Notes: generated by a model not told the origin, from the sequence alone. A DNA stretch of 64,000 nt from Candidatus Ozemibacter sibiricus (GCA_003327425.1 QOQW01000011.1:118980-182979), one strand, 5' to 3'; shown: positions 52,668 to 61,552, counted from the first letter of the stretch. A program made the numbers and translations.

Positions 52668-53849
52668 GTGCCAGAACCGACGAAGACGAGGCAAACGACG
52701 AAGCATGGTCGCCTGCCCGTGGTCCTCCTGTGGACCACGGTGATTCTGTCGTTCCTGGGAACCGCATCGGCGGTCGTCGCCCAGATCCGTGCGCCGTGCC
52801 AGATCCAGCGTACCGAGACCAGCACCTTCTCGCCCTTCGGACCGTTCCGCGAAAAATCTTCGCAGCGGCTGACCTACAACCACCAGACTCCCTACCTGGT
52901 GACGGAGTTCGATTACCGGCACGTCATCTTCAAAGATTTCCAGGGTGTCGCGCCCCGCATCAACCAGCTCTGGCAGGCCTCATTCTGGGGGCGCAACCTG
53001 GAAAGCCCTTTGCAGTTCAGGGTCGGTCGCCTCTGGACCGGCAATCATTCGTTCCGGCCGGTCGATGGCATTTCCCTATGGTACCCGTGGGGGCGACGCC
53101 TGTCGACCACTCTTGAGCTGGGTCGGATCGCGCGCGTCGACTCGAACAGCCGGGCGGAAGATCCCGTGTGGTTCGAGGGAGCGGTGCGCTATGCCTTCAA
53201 TGAGCAGGCGTTTTTGACCGTCCAGGCCGGCCAGGAGTACAAGACTCGCTTCAGTTCGGCCTTGCTCGGCTATCACATCGATTCCCTGAAGGTGCATGGC
53301 GAGTTCGCCAGCAGCGGGGCCACCGAATCCTGGCGGCTGGGTCTGCAGTACTATGACGAGCACCGGGTCGATCTCACCGGCGACTATCGGTTGTTCTTGA
53401 ACGATGAGACCAATTCAGGCATCGCGCGCAACCTGATCGGGGTCGAGATGGGCAGTTTCTACGTCGAAACGGGAGTGGGCGGCCGCTTTTTCTTCGGCGA
53501 CGACAAGCGTCCGCGCAGCACCTTCTACGAAGGCACGCTGACCTGGGGCGCCCCGCGACAGGGAAAAGACACGCTGGCGGTCGGCTATCTGCTCGAAACG
53601 AGTCCGGCGTCGACCGCTCATACGTTGTCGGGCAGCGCCCAGCGGCAGATTTCCCGCAAGACCCGCCTCAGCCTCGAGGTGGCCAGCACCCGCTTCGGGG
53701 GCGAGGATGATTCCATCCAGAACCTCGAGAGCCGTCTGCACCGACGGGTCGAATGGGGCTATTACGAACTGAAGTTCGCCGTCATCAACGGCGGCGGACG
53801 CTCTGAGCTGCAGAAAGATGTCGGGGTCCGGGCCGGCTACGAGTTTTGA
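52668..53849 (+). CDS. Putative outer-membrane beta-barrel protein
   Basis: 393 residues from GTG 52668; no closer in-frame ATG is seen. There is a membrane-spanning or signal segment near residues 18-38 (PVVLLWTTVILSFLGTASA, with cleavage near AVVAQ), then a chain of alternating aromatic/hydrophobic strands of about 10 residues (for example WRLGLQYYDEHRVDLTGDY and SFYVETGVGGRFFFGDD). The last residues are VGVRAGYEF, ending in Phe, as expected for proteins recognised by the outer-membrane assembly machinery. The number of strands is roughly 14-18. The ligand or role is unknown. The stop is near the next gene's start. Confidence 0.62.
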   Translation: MPEPTKTRQTTKHGRLPVVLLWTTVILSFLGTASAVVAQIRAPCQIQRTETSTFSPFGPFREKSSQRLTYNHQTPYLVTEFDYRHVIFKDFQGVAPRINQLWQASFWGRNLESPLQFRVGRLWTGNHSFRPVDGISLWYPWGRRLSTTLELGRIARVDSNSRAEDPVWFEGAVRYAFNEQAFLTVQAGQEYKTRFSSALLGYHIDSLKVHGEFASSGATESWRLGLQYYDEHRVDLTGDYRLFLNDETNSGIARNLIGVEMGSFYVETGVGGRFFFGDDKRPRSTFYEGTLTWGAPRQGKDTLAVGYLLETSPASTAHTLSGSAQRQISRKTRLSLEVASTRFGGEDDSIQNLESRLHRRVEWGYYELKFAVINGGGRSELQKDVGVRAGYEF

Positions 53850-53899
53850 CTCCGGCGCCTCGATCAGAGATACTCTTGCTCGAACACCGGAGGAATCGG

Positions 53900-55027
53900 A
53901 TGGCGAAGCGAACCCACGGGGCGACGGAACCCTCGGTGCAGGTCACGCTGCAGGTCCGGCTGGCACCGAACGTCACGCCCGACGATGGCCTGTTCGTGGC
54001 CGGCAATCTCCCTGCGCTGGGCGATTGGCAGCCGGCGGCGGTGGCTCTGCCCCGCGTCGGGCCGAGGCTCTTCGCGCTGACCTTTGCGGCCCCGATCGGC
54101 AAGCCGGTCGAATTCAAGATCACGCGGGGCACCTGGAAGAGCCAGGCCATCTACCTCGATCCGGCGGGGCGCTTCCCGCCCGACAACCGGGTGATCGTGC
54201 CGACCCGCGACCAGCGCGTCGAGGTGACGGTCATCGACTGGCTCGACCGCATCGCCCTCGCGGTCGATCCGGTGGTCGGCGACCTGCGGCGCCATGAACC
54301 GATGAGCGGCCCGGGGCTGCGCGAGCCGCGCGCGATCCAGGTCTGGTTGCCGCCTTCCTATGCGAGCCGCCCGGAGCGGCGGTATCCGGTGCTCTACATG
54401 CATGACGGGCAGAACCTGTTCGACCCGGCCACGTCCTTCTGTGGCCAGGACTGGAAGGTCGACGAGGTCGCGACCCGGCTGATCACGGAAGGCCGTCTGC
54501 GCGAACTGATCGTGGTCGCCATCGACAACACCGGCGATCGCATGGAGGAATACAACCTGGCCCGCCCCCGCGGCCGGGCCTATGCCACCTTCCTGATCGA
54601 GGTGGTCAAACCCTTCATCGACCGAACCTACCGCACGCTCCCCGAGCCTGAGCAGACCGGGGTGATGGGTTCGTCGATGGGCGGGCTGATCTCATTCCAG
54701 CTGGCCTGGACCTTCCCCGAGATCTTCGGCCTGGCGGGATGCCTGTCGAGCGCTTTCTACAAGGCCTGGGCGGCGACCACCCGGCTCGTTCGCGGGAATC
54801 CCGCCTCCGGTCGGCGTTTGCGCCTCTACTTCGACGCCGGCGAGCTGGAACCCCCCATCGCCACCTGCTTCCACAAGATGCAAAGCCTGCTGCGCGAGGT
54901 CGGTCTGCAGCCCGGTCGCGAGTTTCTCGCCCACTTCGCCCCGGGTGCCACCCACTCGGAGCGCGCCTGGAGCGACCGCCTCCACCTCCCCCTGGAGTTC
55001 CTGTTCGGTTCCCCCTCGGGAAGGTGA
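53900..55027 (+). CDS. Alpha/beta-hydrolase (EstD-type) with N-terminal starch-binding CBM20-like domain
   Basis: 375 residues from ATG 53900, chosen by the GGAGGAA upstream; an in-frame TTG 54 bp before is possible. Residues 14-110 resemble CBM20: FVAGNLPALGDWQPAAVAL and VEFKITRGTWKSQA with a DNR strand after it. Residues about 130-370 are the Putative_esterase fold: YPVLYMHDGQNLFDP, VVAIDNTGDRMEEYN, the nucleophile GSSMGGLIS with Ser259, LYFDAGELEPP and HSERAW with a likely catalytic His. There is no signal peptide, so it is probably cytosolic. The family includes enterobactin esterase-like and feruloyl or acyl-glucan esterases; the substrate is unknown. It lies 109 bp before the fusion gene. 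Confidence 0.8.
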   Translation: MAKRTHGATEPSVQVTLQVRLAPNVTPDDGLFVAGNLPALGDWQPAAVALPRVGPRLFALTFAAPIGKPVEFKITRGTWKSQAIYLDPAGRFPPDNRVIVPTRDQRVEVTVIDWLDRIALAVDPVVGDLRRHEPMSGPGLREPRAIQVWLPPSYASRPERRYPVLYMHDGQNLFDPATSFCGQDWKVDEVATRLITEGRLRELIVVAIDNTGDRMEEYNLARPRGRAYATFLIEVVKPFIDRTYRTLPEPEQTGVMGSSMGGLISFQLAWTFPEIFGLAGCLSSAFYKAWAATTRLVRGNPASGRRLRLYFDAGELEPPIATCFHKMQSLLREVGLQPGREFLAHFAPGATHSERAWSDRLHLPLEFLFGSPSGR

Positions 55028-55136
55028 GAGCCGCCATTCCCGGCTTTACAGGGGGAACCGATTCTGGCTATGCTGGAGCTATGTTCGGGCGGCCAGAGGC
55101 GTTGAGAAGCCCGGCCCCGTTGAAGGAGAAGATCCC

Positions 55137-58100
55137 ATGTTCGAGCAGACCCTGCGCCTGACCACTCTGCCTGTCGAACCTGCCAAGGTGGCGATGTCGT
55201 GCGACCTTGGCGAGGGGCGATGGGTCGACATGACTTACGGAGAGTTCCGTGAGATCGTCGAGGAGGTCGGGCGATTGCTGGCCACCCTCGGGGTCGGCCG
55301 GGGTGATCGCATCCTGATCGTCGGCGAGAACCACTTCAAGTGGCTGCCGGTCTTCGTCGGCATCACCGGCTACGGGGCGGTCGCCGTGCCGGTCGACGGC
55401 ATGAGCGCCGATCAACGCCTGCTGGCCATCGTCGAGGACTGCCGGCCGGCCGCCATCATGGTCAGTCGCCGGTTCCAGGAGCGCTGGGCCGGCCTCTACC
55501 CGCAGCTCACCCATGCCTGCCCGCTGATCAACTTCCAGTTCGAGATTCTCAAAACGGCCGGGCAGATGCCCAGCCCGGTGCCGGCTCCGCCGCCACCGGT
55601 CGAGACCGACCCGGCTGCGATCATCTATACCTCGGGGACCACCGGCCAACCCAAGGGTGTCATCCTCAACCATGCCGCCCTGGTCGCGGCCGTCCAGCTC
55701 GGCAAGGAACTCGGCGATTTCACGCGCCATGATGTCATGCTGGCCGTGCTGCCCTTCACCCATGTCTTCGGCCTGGTCGACGCGGGATTGGCGCCCCTCG
55801 CGCTCGGGGGGCGGGTGGTCCTGACTACCTCGCTCAATCCTGGCGAGATCCTGGGGGCGGTGCTGAAGTATCGCGTCAGTTTCGCCCTGCTGGTGCCTCG
55901 TCTGGCTGAGGTGCTGGTCAGCGCGCTGCGCGCCGTACAGGTGCCGTTGCCCCGGCTGACCGTCATCATCGGCGGGGCGGCCTGCAGCGCGGCCCTCATC
56001 GAGGCCTTCCGGTCGCGCGGCATTCGCACCATGCAGGGGTTCGGCATGACCGAGACCGCCGGCGGCATCATCATGAACCAGGATGGTCCGCCGGAATCGA
56101 TCGGCAAGCCGCTGCCTGCGGTACAAGTGAAGATCGATCAGCCGAATCAGGAGGGCGTGGGCGAGCTGCTGGTGGCGGCGCCGTCGCTGTTGAGCGGCAT
56201 CTGGGGCCGGCCTGAGCTGAACAGCGACCTCTTCGCGGGGGAATTCCTGCGTACCGGCGACCTCGCCTCGATCGATGAGAATGGCTATGTCTACATTCGT
56301 GGTCGCGCCAAGGATGTGATCATTCCGGCCGGGGGCATGAACGTCTATCCCGATGAACTCGAAGCGCGGCTGGGCGTCCTGCCCTTCGCCGAGGAATACA
56401 GCGTGCTGGGTCTGAAAGAAGGCGGGTACGAGTTTCCGGCCCTGGTCATCAAGCCCCGCGCCGACTGGTTCGCCCAGCACCAACTGGCGATCACGGCCGA
56501 GAACCTCCACGATGAAATCGCCGCCCGTACTCGCGACTGGCCCGAATGGGAGCGCTTCCGTCGCGTCATCCTGCTCGAGCAGCCGCTGCCACGGTCGTCC
56601 AGCTTCAAGGTGCAACGGCATCTGCTGGCCGAGCGGGTGACGGCGGGAACCGGCCAGCCCGCCACCAGTGCCGCGCGATCGGAGGCCGCCGCCGGCGCCG
56701 TGTCGCCGTCCGGCGCGGCGGGTGGCCTCGACGCCTTCGATCGCGAGCTGTTCGACCGGTTCAGAGGGGTGGTGGCGCACTTCCTCAACGTGCCCTCCAG
56801 CCGCATCACCCCGACCACTCGACTTTCCGAGTTTTTGCAGCTCGATTCCCTGGGTGTCATCGCCCTGCTCGCCCACCTGGAAGAGGTCTTCGGCCTGTCG
56901 CTGCAGGAGATGATCGGCCAGGAGATCCGCGATTTCGGCACGCTGTTCGCCTTCATGAAGCGCGATGGGCAGCTCGACAAGCTGCGCGAGGTCGAGCGCC
57001 CGACCAGTCCATCGGTCCTGCCGCCGCCGCTCGATTTCAGCCCGGAAGCTCTCAAAGCTCGTCAGCAGTTCCTGCAACAGCGAGTGGCCGGCAATATCAA
57101 GGCCATTCCCCGGCCCGACGATCCGCTGCTCTACGCCGGCAATATCGAGGCGTTCTTCGGGTTCTGCCAGGTGCCGCTCGGTCTGGTCGGGCCGCTGAAG
57201 GTGCTGGGTGAGCACGCCCAGGGCGAGTTCTACATCCCGTTGGCCACCACCGAAGGGGCGCTCGTCTCGTCGATCGCGCGTGGGGCGCAGGTCATCACCA
57301 TGGCAGGCGGGGTGCGGGCCAAGGTGGTGGCCGACAGTCTGGTGCGGGCCCCCATGTTCGTGTTCAACAGCATCCCCGACATGGCGGCCTTCTCCGACTG
57401 GGTGGCCATGAATTTTCCCGTTTTGAAAGAGGTGGCCGAGTCGACCACCCGGTTCGGCAAGCTCGAACAGATCGAGCCGTTCCCCATGGGATCGAGCCTC
57501 TGCCTGCGGTTCGTCTACTCGACCGGCGATGCCTCGGGCCAGAACATGACGACCATCGCCACCCACAAGGCGATCCAGCACATCCTCAAAGAGTACAAGG
57601 GTCAGATCGCCGATTGGTTCCTCGAAACCAACCTGTCGGGCGACAAGAAGATCAACGGGGTCAACTTCACCCGCAATCGTGGCAAACGCGTGATCGCCGA
57701 GGTGGCCATTCCTGACGCCATCGTCGAAAAGGTGCTGCACACCACCAGTGAGCGCATGCTGCGGCTGTCGCAGGTGGCGCAGATGAGCGCCCTGCATTCC
57801 CACAGTTTCGGCTCGCAGGCCCACTACGCCAACGTGCTGGCGGCCGTCTTCATCGCCTGCGGCCAGGATCCCGCCTGCGTCGCCGAGTCGGCCACCGGGG
57901 TCACCCATCTCGAGCGTCGGGACGGGCACCTGGTGGTTTCGGTGACCATGCCCGGCCTCATGATCGGAACGGTGGGCGGAGGCACGCGTCTGCCCACGCA
58001 GCAGCTCTGCCTGCAGATCATGGAGTGCGACGGGCCGCGCAAAGCCCGCAAGATGGCCGAGATCGTGGCCGGCGCTGTGGTGGCGGGCGAGATCTCGCTG

Positions 58101-58172
58101 ATCGGCGCCATGGCGGCCGACCAGTTCGCCGACGCCCACGCGCGGTATGGCCGACCGGGCGGCCAGCGGTGA
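55137..58172 (+). CDS. Three-domain enzyme: acyl-adenylate ligase, acyl carrier domain, HMG-CoA-reductase-like domain
   Basis: 1011 residues from ATG 55137, with GAAGGAG upstream; the frame is open further upstream but without a better start. Residues 1-500 are an ANL adenylating domain: IIYTSGTTGQPKG near 163, GFGMTETAGG near 301, RTGDLASID near 371 and the catalytic Lys491 in SSSFKVQRH. Residues about 540-625 are a carrier domain with the phosphopantetheine serine Ser571 in FLQLDSLGV. Residues about 650-1011 are a class I-like HMG-CoA reductase: VPLGLVGPLKV, ATTEGALVSSIARG with Glu706, SGDKKINGVNF with Lys837, ACGQDPA with Asp911, and DAHARYG with His1001. The cofactor loop reads GDASGQNM where the family has GDAMGMNM. 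No similar fusion is known to me. The stop overlaps the next start. Confidence 0.85.
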   Translation: MFEQTLRLTTLPVEPAKVAMSCDLGEGRWVDMTYGEFREIVEEVGRLLATLGVGRGDRILIVGENHFKWLPVFVGITGYGAVAVPVDGMSADQRLLAIVEDCRPAAIMVSRRFQERWAGLYPQLTHACPLINFQFEILKTAGQMPSPVPAPPPPVETDPAAIIYTSGTTGQPKGVILNHAALVAAVQLGKELGDFTRHDVMLAVLPFTHVFGLVDAGLAPLALGGRVVLTTSLNPGEILGAVLKYRVSFALLVPRLAEVLVSALRAVQVPLPRLTVIIGGAACSAALIEAFRSRGIRTMQGFGMTETAGGIIMNQDGPPESIGKPLPAVQVKIDQPNQEGVGELLVAAPSLLSGIWGRPELNSDLFAGEFLRTGDLASIDENGYVYIRGRAKDVIIPAGGMNVYPDELEARLGVLPFAEEYSVLGLKEGGYEFPALVIKPRADWFAQHQLAITAENLHDEIAARTRDWPEWERFRRVILLEQPLPRSSSFKVQRHLLAERVTAGTGQPATSAARSEAAAGAVSPSGAAGGLDAFDRELFDRFRGVVAHFLNVPSSRITPTTRLSEFLQLDSLGVIALLAHLEEVFGLSLQEMIGQEIRDFGTLFAFMKRDGQLDKLREVERPTSPSVLPPPLDFSPEALKARQQFLQQRVAGNIKAIPRPDDPLLYAGNIEAFFGFCQVPLGLVGPLKVLGEHAQGEFYIPLATTEGALVSSIARGAQVITMAGGVRAKVVADSLVRAPMFVFNSIPDMAAFSDWVAMNFPVLKEVAESTTRFGKLEQIEPFPMGSSLCLRFVYSTGDASGQNMTTIATHKAIQHILKEYKGQIADWFLETNLSGDKKINGVNFTRNRGKRVIAEVAIPDAIVEKVLHTTSERMLRLSQVAQMSALHSHSFGSQAHYANVLAAVFIACGQDPACVAESATGVTHLERRDGHLVVSVTMPGLMIGTVGGGTRLPTQQLCLQIMECDGPRKARKMAEIVAGAVVAGEISLIGAMAADQFADAHARYGRPGGQR

Positions 58173-58930
58173 TGCAGGTCGTCTACGTCACCTCCGATGT
58201 CACGTACGTGCGTGACAATTACCTGCACCTGCTGGCCGAAGTCACCGACCCGCGGCGCCTGCCGCCCGGCATCACGGTGCAGGAGGTGGTTCTGCTGCGC
58301 ATTCCGACCTGGCTGGTGCTGCGCAATGCCGTCGGGTTGCCCATTCTGGGGGCGCCGCGCGTCGGCTTCGCTCTGCTGCGGAACCTTTTACGGGCGCGCC
58401 TCAGCGACCCGCGGGTCCGGCTGCTGCAGGAGCGGAGGATTCCCCTCTATCGCTGTCGCAGCATGAACGAGCCCTCTACCCTCGCGCATTTCCGCCAGCG
58501 TGCTCCCGACCTGATCGTCAACTTCCGCACCCGCAACATCTACCAGGCCGAGATCCTCGGCCTGCCGCGGCTCGGCTGCCTCAACATCCATCATGGCCTG
58601 CTGCCCGACCATCGCGGGACCATGTGCGATCTGTGGGCCTGGGCCGAAGGCCGTCCGGTCGGCTTCACCATCCACTGGATGAACGAGAAGATCGATGACG
58701 GCCGCTGGCTGGTCCGGCGAGAGGTCGATGTCTCCGGAGTTTCTTCCTATCTCGATATTCCCATGGCCTCCAGCCGGGTCGAGGCCGACGCGTTGCTCGA
58801 AGCCCTTCGGCTGATCCAGGAGAAGGGAAGCGGGGTCGGGGAACCCAACCGCTCGCGCGGCCTGCCCCACACGCGCAACCCGACCGCCGCCCAGATCCAG
58901 GCCATGCGCCGCCGCGGACTGCGCCTGTGA
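58172..58930 (+). CDS. Formyltransferase-fold protein (PurN/Fmt-like)
   Basis: 252 residues from ATG 58172, whose first base is the last base of the previous stop (TGATG), so translation is coupled. Residues about 110-190 form the formyltransferase core: LIVNFRTRNI, LNIHHGLLPDHRGTMCD with the Asn and His of the catalytic triad, and FTIHWMNEKIDDGRWL with the Asp. The N-terminal half has a long insert compared with PurN. Known relatives transfer a formyl group from 10-formyltetrahydrofolate to amines in purine, tRNA or sugar biosynthesis. Tight linkage with the fusion gene suggests a shared pathway, and the acceptor is unknown. Confidence 0.75.
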   Translation: MQVVYVTSDVTYVRDNYLHLLAEVTDPRRLPPGITVQEVVLLRIPTWLVLRNAVGLPILGAPRVGFALLRNLLRARLSDPRVRLLQERRIPLYRCRSMNEPSTLAHFRQRAPDLIVNFRTRNIYQAEILGLPRLGCLNIHHGLLPDHRGTMCDLWAWAEGRPVGFTIHWMNEKIDDGRWLVRREVDVSGVSSYLDIPMASSRVEADALLEALRLIQEKGSGVGEPNRSRGLPHTRNPTAAQIQAMRRRGLRL

Positions 58931-59060
58931 CCCCCCGCTGGCCTGTTCTTCTCCCTGCGATCGCTGGTTGGCTTCTCCGCCTTGCGCCGAGATCCTGGCA
59001 CGTTGAGGATGGAGCCGCACCACCGGGCGAGGAGGTGCTTTCGGCTAGGGAGCGGCCAGG

Positions 59061-59495
59061 GTGAGTTTGTTTGCCACCGAGACCTGTCAGCGTCATCCCG
59101 ATCGGGAAGCCATCGGCTATTGTCGGACCTGTCACCAGCCATTCTGCCAGGAGTGTCTGATCGAGGTCAGAGATTACCTGGTCTGCCGTGAGGGCCCCTG
59201 CTGGTCCAATATGTCGGCGCGGCGACACGCCGAAGCGCGGGATCGTGCCCTGGCGAGGGCGCGGCAGCGCGATCGGCAAAAGGCCAGCGAGGATGCGCTC
59301 GGCTGTTTTCTGTTCTTTCTGTTCAGCATGTTTTTCAAAGGCGGAGGAGAGTTCTTGGGGAAATGGCTCTTGAATTATCTGATTTCGTCTTCTAATCCCA
59401 CGTCTCCATCATCGTCCACTCATGAGGCGTCCGACCATGAGCCCAAGCCTCGCTCGTCCCGCCTCTGGCGGAAAAGGAGGAAGCGCAAAGGATGA
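59061..59495 (+). CDS. B-box-type zinc-binding membrane protein
   Basis: 144 residues from GTG 59061. Residues 9-47 hold a B-box-like zinc pattern: Cys9, His12, Cys21, Cys24, Cys29, Cys32, Cys42 and Cys47 (in CQRHPDREAIGYCRTCHQPF and onward). A short basic coil (ARDRALARARQRDRQK) leads to a hydrophobic segment (LGCFLFFLFSMFF, residues about 80-93). The tail is Ser-rich, then Arg/Lys-rich. Proteins with an N-terminal B-box and membrane helix occur in bacteria as single-pass proteins with no assigned role. It overlaps the UbiA-like gene by 4 bp. The 130 bp gap before it has no visible gene. Confidence 0.62.
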   Translation: MSLFATETCQRHPDREAIGYCRTCHQPFCQECLIEVRDYLVCREGPCWSNMSARRHAEARDRALARARQRDRQKASEDALGCFLFFLFSMFFKGGGEFLGKWLLNYLISSSNPTSPSSSTHEASDHEPKPRSSRLWRKRRKRKG

Positions 59496-60409
59496 ACTCC
59501 GGACTGATCGCCCGGTGGTGGCAGTTTTTGCGGGAACGGCATGATCCTTTCGGCATTTCCCTGATGGTGGCGGCGTTCTTCGGCGCCAACACCGTCATGG
59601 CCTGGCCGGCCGTCGACCGCAGTCCTCCCGACTGGGCCCGCTTGGGGGCAGGCTATGTCCTGCTCTGGCTGTGCTTCCTGCACATGCGGTTGTTCGACGA
59701 AGTGAAGGATTACGCCGTCGATCGCGAGTTCAATCCCGAGCGGCCGCTGGCGCGCGGGCTGATCGCCCTGACCGAGTTCGGGGTCGGCACGCTGCTGTGC
59801 ATCCTGGTCGAGGTGGTGCTGGCCGCCTACCTGGGGTGGGCGGTGGTCGTCTCGTATGTCTTCCTGCTCTGTTTCACCCTCTTGATGCGCCTGGAGTTCT
59901 TCGTCGGCGACTGGCTCCGCCCGCGGCTCGAACTCTATGCCATCACCCACACCTTCTCGGCGACCATGCTGGGGCTCCTGATCCATGCGGTGGCCACCGG
60001 GAAGCAGCCCGCCCAGGCCGATGGGGCGTTTCTGGCGGTGGCGCTGGGCAACTGGTTCGTCTTCAACGTCTTCGAGTTCGGTCGCAAGACCTTCGGCCGC
60101 GACGAAGAACGCGAGGGGGTCGACTCGTATTCCAGTCGTCTGTCGCCCGCGGGGGCCGTCGCCTTGCTGGGAGGGAATGTGGCCATCGCCTACGCCCTGC
60201 TCTGGCAGGGGGCGGTCGCTCGCTTTCCAACAGGGTGTTCGGGGTTGTTGCTGTATCCTGGGGTGGTCGCCGCTCTCACCGTGGTGGCGGGAATGTACTA
60301 TATCGCCGTTCCTGATCGGTCAGGGGCGAAGCTCTATCGCGGCACCGTCACCTTCTACCTGCTGGCCTACCATCTGGCCATCTTGCTCGGCTGGTACGGG
60401 GCCGCCTGA
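59492..60409 (+). CDS. UbiA-superfamily prenyltransferase-like membrane protein
   Basis: 305 residues with about eight membrane helices. The first substrate-binding motif is RLFDEVKDYAVDREFNPERP, with Asp69, Asp73 and Asp77 giving a D-x3-D-x3-D pattern, as in UbiA-type prenyltransferases that join a polyprenyl diphosphate to an aromatic or quinone acceptor. The second motif near 205-215 is FGRDEEREGVDSYSS, an acidic stretch that may be the D-x3-D site. The fold is intact, but the acceptor cannot be read. It is coupled to the B-box gene (4 bp overlap). A link to the HMGR fusion is possible but inferred. Confidence 0.8.
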   Translation: MNSGLIARWWQFLRERHDPFGISLMVAAFFGANTVMAWPAVDRSPPDWARLGAGYVLLWLCFLHMRLFDEVKDYAVDREFNPERPLARGLIALTEFGVGTLLCILVEVVLAAYLGWAVVVSYVFLLCFTLLMRLEFFVGDWLRPRLELYAITHTFSATMLGLLIHAVATGKQPAQADGAFLAVALGNWFVFNVFEFGRKTFGRDEEREGVDSYSSRLSPAGAVALLGGNVAIAYALLWQGAVARFPTGCSGLLLYPGVVAALTVVAGMYYIAVPDRSGAKLYRGTVTFYLLAYHLAILLGWYGAA

Positions 60410-60457
60410 ACTCTCGCTTCCCCGCCAGAATCAGGGCTGGACATGGCGGCCCACGAG

Positions 60458-60476
60458 GAGGCGCTTCGGCCGCCTC
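60458..60476. terminator. Hairpin between the convergent UbiA-like and anti-sigma genes
   Basis: GAGGCG (60458-60463) with CGCCTC (60471-60476) around a loop containing TTCG, in the 146 bp gap. It probably serves both strands. Nothing else is seen in the gap. Confidence 0.42.
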
Positions 60477-60555
60477 TCGCTTTCCCGCCTGAAAGGGGGG
60501 GCTGCCCTGACCAGCGCTCTGTCGCGATGGCTGGCCGGCGGCTGGCCAGGGGGGC

Positions 60556-61551
60556 TCAGTAGCCTTCGCGCAGGGATGTCGCCGTTTCTGGCTGGGGCGG
60601 CCGTTCGAGCGTGCGGGGCCCGGGCAGGTGGCCTTCGGGAAGGCGGATCGACACGTCGCTCGCCTCGAAGTGGGTGGTGATCTGGCCGTCGGGGCGCATG
60701 AACAGGGTGCCGGGGCGCTCCAGGGAGACGGTTTCGGTGGGGGTGCGCAGGATGACGCGGCCTTTCTCGAGGGTGACACGGGTGGAGCGAGGCCGGACCT
60801 CCACGAAGAAAGTGGTGCCGACGGGCGTGATCGTGCCGGCCGGCGTGTGGATCACCAGGTCGCGGCCGCTTTTCTGCAGGCGGCACATCAGATCGCCGGT
60901 GCGCAGGTGCAACCCGCTGTCTGACACTTCGAAGACGGCTTGTTGCGATAGTTCGAGGCGGTTTTCGCTTTTGTAGCTGACGAACAGTTTCCCCATGGGG
61001 GGAAGGTGGTAGACCCGCCCGGTCTGCAGGACGCCTTGCACCGGCAGGGCGCGGCCGGGGCCGCCTCCTTCCAGCAGGTACTGGCGGGATGGCGCCGACA
61101 GGGTATAGGTGAAGGGGGAAGCGGCCAGCGTCGGGGTGGGGGAAGGGGCAACCGTCGGGGGCGCTCGCCGGGGAACGGCCGAGTAGAAGGCCAGCCCTGC
61201 CACCATGAGCAGAAGCAGGGTGGCCCCTGCCAGCAGGGGGCGCCAGGCGTCTGCTGAGAGGCCTAGCGCCTCGAGCCAGGCCCTCCATCGTGGGGAAGCG
61301 GGGCGTTCGGGGTGGGCGCGGGCGAGGCGGTCCATGACCCGATTGATCTGGGCCGGGGTGGCAAGGTCGCCGGCCCCGACGGCGCAGACCACCTGCAGGT
61401 CGGCGAAGAACGCGCGGGTCCGCTCCAGGTCGCGGGCGCAGCGGGCGCAGGTCCGGACATGCGCTTCCAGTTGCTGGCGCGCTGGGGCCTCCAGTTGATC
61501 ATCGACGTAGGCCTGGAAGTCGAGCGAGGCCGGGCAGGGACGTTCGTTCAT
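60556..61551 (-). CDS. Anti-sigma factor with zinc-finger and FecR-type domains
   Basis: 331 residues. The N-terminal zf-HC2 part is LEAHVRTCARCARDL with His31, Cys35 and Cys38, which binds the ECF sigma factor in the cytosol. One membrane helix lies near 104-123 (LLAGATLLLLMVAGLAF), followed by a Pro-rich linker. A FecR domain follows at about 185-300 (LRTGDLMCRLQKSGRDL, TPAGTITPVGTTFFVEV), on the outer side. It starts 1 bp after the sigma gene stop, so the pair is co-translated. The signal it senses is unknown. Confidence 0.82.
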   Translation of the reverse strand: MNERPCPASLDFQAYVDDQLEAPARQQLEAHVRTCARCARDLERTRAFFADLQVVCAVGAGDLATPAQINRVMDRLARAHPERPASPRWRAWLEALGLSADAWRPLLAGATLLLLMVAGLAFYSAVPRRAPPTVAPSPTPTLAASPFTYTLSAPSRQYLLEGGGPGRALPVQGVLQTGRVYHLPPMGKLFVSYKSENRLELSQQAVFEVSDSGLHLRTGDLMCRLQKSGRDLVIHTPAGTITPVGTTFFVEVRPRSTRVTLEKGRVILRTPTETVSLERPGTLFMRPDGQITTHFEASDVSIRLPEGHLPGPRTLERPPQPETATSLREGY

Positions 61552-61552
61552 G

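Noticed and set aside
55068..58139. Open reading frame of 1023 codons opposite the ligase-HMGR fusion
   Set aside because: The plus strand shows all catalytic motifs in order; the minus frame is His/Arg/Gly-rich shadow sequence.
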